Shown here: positions 58,331 to 62,493 of the stretch, piece by piece
Layout: each line of letters opens with the position of its first letter
Position numbering within the stretch: position 1 is the stretch's first letter
Assembly (NCBI GenBank): GCA_945862385.1
Contig: CAMAXV010000016.1
Location: 1 to 62,493, forward strand
Source: Chitinophaga pinensis
GTDB lineage: Bacteria > Bacteroidota > Bacteroidia > Chitinophagales > Chitinophagaceae
Direction: 5' to 3'
Length of the DNA stretch: 62,493 bases
The notes under the pieces: model-generated
What the model was told of the DNA's origin: nothing
Databases searched by the model: none
The model's input: only the letters and a program-made list of their open reading frames with translations
Made by a program: the position numbers and the translations under genes

Positions 58331-59260
58331 TCAGAATTTAACTTCGCCATACATGCCTATCTTCAACAGTCCGTCGTTCTTCACCCGAACTTTGAGTGCA
58401 TAAACCAGGTTGGCACGTTCATCTTTGGTCTGGATGGTTTTGGGAGTGAATTCAGCCTTGGAAGAAATCCAGTAAACCACCCCTTTGTAGGTTGCATAAT
58501 CATCTTCGCCCTTGTCCACCATCACATTTACTTCCTGATTGAGTTTGAGCTGGGAAAGCTGGCTTCCGGTTACGTATACCCGCAATGTCATAGCGGATAA
58601 ATCTGCAATTTTATAAAGTGGTTTGCCCATCACAGCCATCTCACCGGGTTCAACATAAGTGGCTATAACAGTTCCGGATGATGGGTTGACGATGGACGAC
58701 CTGGAAACCATATCCTGCAACTGAGCAGCCCGCTTTTGCAGCGGAGCCATCTCACTCAGAATGGCTCTGTTCTGGCTCGCCACATTGGATTGCTGCACTT
58801 TTATTTGCTGCTCGGTTACCCGGATTTGCTTTTGCGTTGTTTCCAGCTGAAACTTCAGATCATCAACCTGCTTGGTTGTTGCGGCATCTTTCTTTAAAAG
58901 TCTTTCAACCCGTGCGAGTTCTCTTTCGAGATTATTAAGTTGAGCAAGCTGAACCTCCCGTTGTTCCTGAAATAACCTGACCTGCGGAGCGACATCAACA
59001 GTTTTTTGCTGCAGGGCCTGCATGCTGGCCTCTACCTGTTCCTGCTGGAGCGTTACATTGGTTGCATCGATTTGTCCAACTGTATCCTGCAATCCAAGCG
59101 AATCGCCTTCCTGCACTTCAAAGGTCAGCAATCGTCCACTGGCTTCTGCTGACACCATGATTTCATTGGCTTCAAATGTTCCCTGAGCATCAAAATCCCC
59201 GTTGTTACCGTTGCAGGCCATCGCAGCCGATGCACAGGTGAGGATGATCCATTTTTTCAT
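58331..59260 (-). CDS. HlyD family periplasmic adaptor, lipoprotein
   Basis: A 310-residue membrane-fusion protein. The N terminus MKKWIILTCASAAMACNG is a lipoprotein signal with Cys16 at the lipobox, so it is anchored to the membrane. A lipoyl-like half (FEANEIMVSAEASGRLLTFEVQEGDSL), a long coiled-coil hairpin (about 75-180, many Gln/Leu heptads such as QVEASMQALQQKTVD) and the second lipoyl half (SSGTVIATYVEPGEMAV) follow. I use ATG 59260 rather than an upstream frame extension. It joins the ABC permeases to the TolC channel, like YbhG. A REP-like element lies between it and the tolC gene. Confidence 0.9.
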   Translation of the reverse strand: MKKWIILTCASAAMACNGNNGDFDAQGTFEANEIMVSAEASGRLLTFEVQEGDSLGLQDTVGQIDATNVTLQQEQVEASMQALQQKTVDVAPQVRLFQEQREVQLAQLNNLERELARVERLLKKDAATTKQVDDLKFQLETTQKQIRVTEQQIKVQQSNVASQNRAILSEMAPLQKRAAQLQDMVSRSSIVNPSSGTVIATYVEPGEMAVMGKPLYKIADLSAMTLRVYVTGSQLSQLKLNQEVNVMVDKGEDDYATYKGVVYWISSKAEFTPKTIQTKDERANLVYALKVRVKNDGLLKIGMYGEVKF

Positions 59261-59310
59261 AATATTCAATTGTAATTTTAAAAGTCTTGTGCCATTGAGC
59301 TCGTTCAACT

Positions 59311-59455
59311 CCCCTCCTGGTCAGGAGGGGTGCCGAGACAAATGAACGAAGTGAATTTGTTGAGGCGGGGTGGTAGAATCAGATTTTAAAATCCACCACC
59401 CCGTCCCAGACGCTCGCTTCGCTCGGTCTGGGCCACCCCTCCTGTCCAGGAGGGG
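59311..59455. repeat. REP-like element: two inverted copies of a structured palindromic repeat
   Basis: Two copies of about 65 bases face each other. Each has an outer palindrome CCCCTCCTG-NN-CAGGAGGGG (59311-59330 and 59436-59455), a middle hairpin, and an inner CGGGGTGGT block (59366-59374; complement at 59395-59403), separated by the palindrome GATTTTAAAATC (59382-59393). The middle hairpins differ in sequence but keep their stems (ACAAAT/ATTTGT in one copy, CAGAC/GTCTG in the other) around a shared CGAAG. This is the pattern of REP/BIME elements. It lies inside the efflux operon, between tolC and hlyD. The 229-base gap holds no gene. Confidence 0.85.
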
Positions 59456-59489
59456 AATTGTTGAAATTCTGAATTGCACAGTACGTTTT

Positions 59490-60764
59490 TTATTGTTTTC
59501 CTCTGATGATTTCAAGTTGCATACTGGCCTGCAGCCATTGCAGTTCATGGGCTTTCAAGGCCTGCCTGGCCTGGTCTTCAGCATTCACTTCCCGCACATA
59601 ATCGCTGGCCGTAATTACTCCTGCTTCCAGTTGCGCGGCAGCAGCTTCTTTTACTGCGCTGCGCAGTTCAATGATGCCTTTATCAGTTTCAATGAGCTGC
59701 CTGAACTTTTCAACTTCTGCCAGCTGTTGCCTGACCTGCGCATTGGCATTTTTCAGGTATGTCTCCTGCTGCACAGCGATGGCAGTTGCACCAACGGCGT
59801 TCAATTCTTTTTCGTTTTTAGCGGTATACAGGTTGCTGATTGACCAGTTCAAACGAAGTCCGCCAATACTGAACCATTGGAATTCATTCCGCAGCATATT
59901 GAGTCCGGGTCTGCCATATCCTGACTGCAGAAATGCACTGGCTTTGGGAAGTGATTTCGACCGCAATAAATTGAGCTGACTGGCATTGAGCTGAGCTTGT
60001 GATTTGAAAACATCAAGTTGCTTGTTCATGCTTCCGGCCGGACTAAACCTTTTAAGATCAGGGGTTTCCAGTTGCACGTTTTCAGTTAAGACTGTATCAG
60101 TTAATATTCCCATCACATCGACCAATCCTCTTCGCATTGATATTAATTCAATACCCCGTTGATCAAGCTTCAGTGCTTCAGCTTTCAGGGAGTTCAACGC
60201 CGACTTAAAAGCTACCCCATTTTCAAGCTGTGCACTTACTTTTTTGATTCCTGTTTGAATATCTGTTTTCACCAGTTTTAACTGATCCAACTGTGCATCT
60301 ACAAACAAAATGCTGCAGTACAACTGATCAACCCGCTCCTGCAGCTTGTACATTTCTAGCTCAATCCGGCTGGATTCTGTGGTCGCCTGAAGCTGCGATA
60401 TTTTTTGCTGGTTGCGGATTAATCCACCGTCATATATCAGCTGCGATACATCCATGGTAACCCTGTACTGGTCTTTAGATGGCGGCTCAACAACAAAAGG
60501 TGCATTGGGGATAGAAACTTTGGTTACATCAGACTGATAGGATGCCTGCCCACCCAACATCAACTGAGGCACGTAACCTTTTGCAAGGTTACTGACGGTT
60601 AGTGTTGCAGTCTTTTCCAGCAGCCCCTGCTGTTTGATCAAGGGATAACCTTTCCTGGCCCTGTTTTCTGCATCCTGCAAGGTGAAGGGCTGGGCCACTC
60701 CTGCGGCACCAAAGCAAACAATGGCCAATAAGAAAGGAATTATCTTTCTGTACGTGTCATTCAC
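59490..60764 (-). CDS. TolC family outer membrane efflux protein
   Basis: A 424-residue outer-membrane channel with a signal peptide (hydrophobic 9-24, AGVAQPF at the cleavage region) and the two helical repeats of the TolC family: FTLQDAENRARKGYPLIKQQ at the start of the first and NAQVRQQLAEVEKFRQLI plus EAAAAQLEAGVITASDYVREV in the second. The start is a GTG at 60764 whose GTGA overlaps the TetR stop by 4 bases, so translation of the two is coupled. It provides the outer-membrane exit of the ABC efflux complex downstream. Confidence 0.9.
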   Translation of the reverse strand: MNDTYRKIIPFLLAIVCFGAAGVAQPFTLQDAENRARKGYPLIKQQGLLEKTATLTVSNLAKGYVPQLMLGGQASYQSDVTKVSIPNAPFVVEPPSKDQYRVTMDVSQLIYDGGLIRNQQKISQLQATTESSRIELEMYKLQERVDQLYCSILFVDAQLDQLKLVKTDIQTGIKKVSAQLENGVAFKSALNSLKAEALKLDQRGIELISMRRGLVDVMGILTDTVLTENVQLETPDLKRFSPAGSMNKQLDVFKSQAQLNASQLNLLRSKSLPKASAFLQSGYGRPGLNMLRNEFQWFSIGGLRLNWSISNLYTAKNEKELNAVGATAIAVQQETYLKNANAQVRQQLAEVEKFRQLIETDKGIIELRSAVKEAAAAQLEAGVITASDYVREVNAEDQARQALKAHELQWLQASMQLEIIRGKQ

Positions 60765-61402
60765 TTTTTTTCAATTTTTAAAGATGATATAATCAGCTCC
60801 GGAACGAGGCGTTTTCTTTCCTCCATCATTGCTATAAATTCCTTCTCACCAATCCCCATATTGAATTGCATCATGGGTTTAGCAATCACCGGGAAAATGC
60901 AAAGCCCCAGAATATTCATGATCAGGTGATGCGGAGCAACCGGACGGATCATCCCTTCAGCTGCTGCTGCCTGCAGTTGTTCCCTGAAAATGGAGAAGTC
61001 CGGGCGTGTCTGTGTAGCAGTAAACATTTTACTGATGAAAATGTCTTGCGAATGGTTCATTTCTCCAATGATAAATACGGGTATAAACGGATTTTCAACA
61101 GACAGCGAAATGTATGCATCACACAATTGGGTTATCTTCTGAAAAATATCCCTTTCACTTTGAAGTATTTCATTGAGTCTGGAGAAAAACAAGCGGGCAC
61201 TTTCGATGAAAACCCTTTCGAAAAGCAGGTCTTTAGATCTGAAATAATAATGCAGTAAGGCTTTGTTGATACCTGCGGCGTCAGCGATTTCCTGCATCCG
61301 GGCGCCTTCACGACCTTTCTCGCGGAAAATTGTAGTCGCAGCCTTCAGGATGCGTTCCTCCGCTGCCATTGACTGTTCAGGCGACTGCTCTGCTTTAACC
61401 AT
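60761..61402 (-). CDS. TetR/AcrR family regulator of the efflux operon
   Basis: A 213-residue TetR-type regulator. The DNA-binding domain spans about 14-60 (RILKAATTIFREKGREGARMQEIADAAGINKALLHYYFRSKDLLFERVF). The C-terminal ligand domain ends in a basic helix (EERKRLVPELIISSLKIEKK). It is the first gene of the operon TetR-tolC-hlyD-ABC-ABC-permease-permease, the same content as E. coli CecR with YbhGFSR. Palindromic sites with AACCGGTT cores lie between its start codon and the promoter, which points to autorepression released by the efflux substrate. Confidence 0.92.
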   Translation of the reverse strand: MVKAEQSPEQSMAAEERILKAATTIFREKGREGARMQEIADAAGINKALLHYYFRSKDLLFERVFIESARLFFSRLNEILQSERDIFQKITQLCDAYISLSVENPFIPVFIIGEMNHSQDIFISKMFTATQTRPDFSIFREQLQAAAAEGMIRPVAPHHLIMNILGLCIFPVIAKPMMQFNMGIGEKEFIAMMEERKRLVPELIISSLKIEKK

Positions 61403-61409
61403 ATAGTCT

Positions 61410-61436
61410 AACCAATTAGTTTAACCAACCGGTTAA
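61410..61436 (-). promoter_or_regulatory. TetR-type operator sites in the efflux operon leader
   Basis: Two adjoining dyads. AACCAATTAGTT (61410-61421) is an imperfect palindrome. TTAACC-AACC-GGTTAA (61421-61436) is a perfect 6-bp inverted repeat with a central AACCGGTT. They lie 8-34 bases upstream of the TetR ATG and directly downstream of the -7 box, so a bound regulator would block the transcription start. Confidence 0.7.
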
Positions 61437-61468
61437 CAAAGATACAGAACTGTACTAATTTGTCCAAA
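61437..61468 (-). promoter_or_regulatory. Promoter of the TetR-tolC-ABC efflux operon
   Basis: On the minus strand TTTG (61468-61465), 20 bases, then TATCTTTG (61444-61437), which fits the Bacteroidota TTTG/TAnnTTTG promoter. The operator palindromes begin at the next base downstream. Confidence 0.68.
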
Positions 61469-61479
61469 AATCTGAAAAA

Positions 61480-62493
61480 TCAGCTTCGCTTGCCTTTTTG
61501 TCCGGGTTTACGGCCCCAATCGGGAAGTGTGATATCGAGGTTATCGTATGTTTCGGCCATCTCCTTGCTAAGTAGACTGGTTAACTCAGCAATTTTTTGT
61601 TGATAGGCTGGTTGATCAGACAGATTATTCATTTCCCCAGGATCCCTGTTTAGATTAAAAAGTTGCGTATGCCTCACTCCGTCTACATTGTACAGAATGA
61701 GTTTGAAGCCATCAGCCGACTTAAAACTCCTGCTCCAGTGTCCGTATACATTGTAAATGGTATTGCGTACAAACTGCCTGGGCTGTTTGAACACCGAGAA
61801 ATGACTCTTTCCTTCAACTGTTGCAGGCTTGCCAACGCCAAGGTAGTCGAATAGGGTTGGAGCAATATCACTGAGGTAATTAAAGCCAGCGTAAGATGAA
61901 CCTTCCGGAACACCCGGACCAGAGATAATCATGGGAACGCGGATGCTATGCTCATACAGGTTTTGTTTACCCAGCAATCCGTGCTGCCCGACTGCCAAGC
62001 CGTTATCCCCTGCAAAAACGATAATCGTATTTTCCCTTAATCCGTTGCGCTCCAATGCTTCAATGATGCGCCCCACATTGTGATCCATTTCACTGATCAT
62101 GCCATAATAGTTGGCAATATCCTGTTGCATGGAATCAGGTTTGAGTGGCCGTGTAAAGAGCTTCTCATCGCGAACATTCATGTCACCATTATCGAAAGGG
62201 TGTTGCGGTGCAAAATTAGGTGGCAAGGTTATTTTTGCAGGATCATATAAGTTAGCAAATGCAGTTGGTGGTGTGCGTGGATCATGAGGCGATGTAAAAG
62301 CAACATAACAGAAAAATGGTTTATCATGTGCCGTTTTACTATTTAAAAAGCGGATGGCATTCTCTGCATAAAGTGTTGTGCTGAATGTATCTGCATTCCG
62401 CCGGCGACTCATAGGATAACTCCCAGTTGAATCATATCGGTAGACGATGGGATGGGGTTGTCCGCCATCTTTTTCAAAATGCATGCCACCAAA
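61480..62493 (-). CDS. Sulfatase (arylsulfatase family), N terminus outside the window
   Basis: The last 337 residues of an alkaline-phosphatase-fold sulfatase; the frame is open to the window edge, so the N-terminal part with the formylglycine motif (C/S-x-P-x-R) is missing. Visible landmarks are PFFCYVAFTSPHDPRTPP, YGMISEMDHNVGRIIEALE, and the metal-binding FAGDNGLAVGQHGLLGKQNLYEHSIRVPMIISGPG with Asp-Asn and the Lys and His of GLLGKQNLYEH. The C-terminal subdomain reads QLFNLNRDPGEMNNLS. It probably removes sulfate esters from an exported glycan. It is not part of the efflux operon. Confidence 0.9.
   Translation of the reverse strand, partial: FGGMHFEKDGGQPHPIVYRYDSTGSYPMSRRRNADTFSTTLYAENAIRFLNSKTAHDKPFFCYVAFTSPHDPRTPPTAFANLYDPAKITLPPNFAPQHPFDNGDMNVRDEKLFTRPLKPDSMQQDIANYYGMISEMDHNVGRIIEALERNGLRENTIIVFAGDNGLAVGQHGLLGKQNLYEHSIRVPMIISGPGVPEGSSYAGFNYLSDIAPTLFDYLGVGKPATVEGKSHFSVFKQPRQFVRNTIYNVYGHWSRSFKSADGFKLILYNVDGVRHTQLFNLNRDPGEMNNLSDQPAYQQKIAELTSLLSKEMAETYDNLDITLPDWGRKPGQKGKRS

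Noticed and set aside
59321-59548. Short frame across the REP-like element
   Set aside because: The translation follows the palindromes and ends inside tolC. The region is explained by the repeat.

Overview
The window reads as a chromosomal segment of a free-living member of the Bacteroidota. Support comes from Bacteroidota-type promoters (TAnnTTTG -7 boxes at several starts), a TonB-dependent receptor, DUF5690, DUF6249 and 2TM-domain proteins, many exported carbohydrate enzymes and a tRNA without an encoded CCA end. Genus cannot be fixed from the sequence alone; a Chitinophagales-like relative is a guess. Coding density is high, no gap exceeds about 230 bases, and I see no prophage, insertion sequence or CRISPR array.

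Layout. 1-5.3 kb (+): end of a MarC-family gene, a dienelactone hydrolase, then a tight operon of sugar mutarotase, SDR dehydrogenase, SMP-30 lactonase and heparinase II/III-like lyase. 5.3-13.7 kb: a set of exported enzymes (RraA-like, SelA-like PLP enzyme, RidA, lactonase-RidA fusion, COG3964 amidohydrolase, PQQ dehydrogenase with cytochrome c) plus a BASS transporter. These fit a periplasmic pathway for oxidising and deaminating an amino sugar or similar compound. 13.7-17.9 kb: tRNA-Arg(CCG), a propeller protein, a TonB receptor and a PepSY protein. 17.9-23.8 kb (-): a phosphonate-catabolism operon with PhnZ-like HD oxygenase, two phosphonatase-like HAD enzymes, alcohol dehydrogenase, DUF5690 transporter, FAD oxidase and an unknown small protein. 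24-35.3 kb: two Gfo/Idh/MocA proteins, 2TM protein, MetY, a sialidase fused to a helical domain, MOSC protein, LysR regulator, a second sialidase-like protein and an SbtA-type permease. 35.4-37.6 kb: an ECF sigma factor locus with two mirror-image, near-identical promoters, and a nitroreductase.

37.7-53.8 kb (-) is the most remarkable block: a form I aerobic CO dehydrogenase (coxM, coxS, coxL with the AYRCSFR active-site loop) followed in one direction by coxG, coxD, coxE, an XdhC-YHS fusion, a second XdhC, mocA, moaA, moeA, a TauE/SafE permease, moaD, moeB-rhodanese, moaE, a moaC-moaB fusion and a cysteine desulfurase. This covers every step from GTP to molybdopterin cytosine dinucleotide plus sulfur and likely copper loading, so the cluster looks like a self-contained CO-oxidation module.

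53.9-61.5 kb (-): a Cys-pair membrane protein, then a TetR-controlled efflux operon (TolC, HlyD, two ABC ATPases, two ABC-2 permeases), carrying a REP-like palindromic element between tolC and hlyD. The window ends inside a sulfatase gene.
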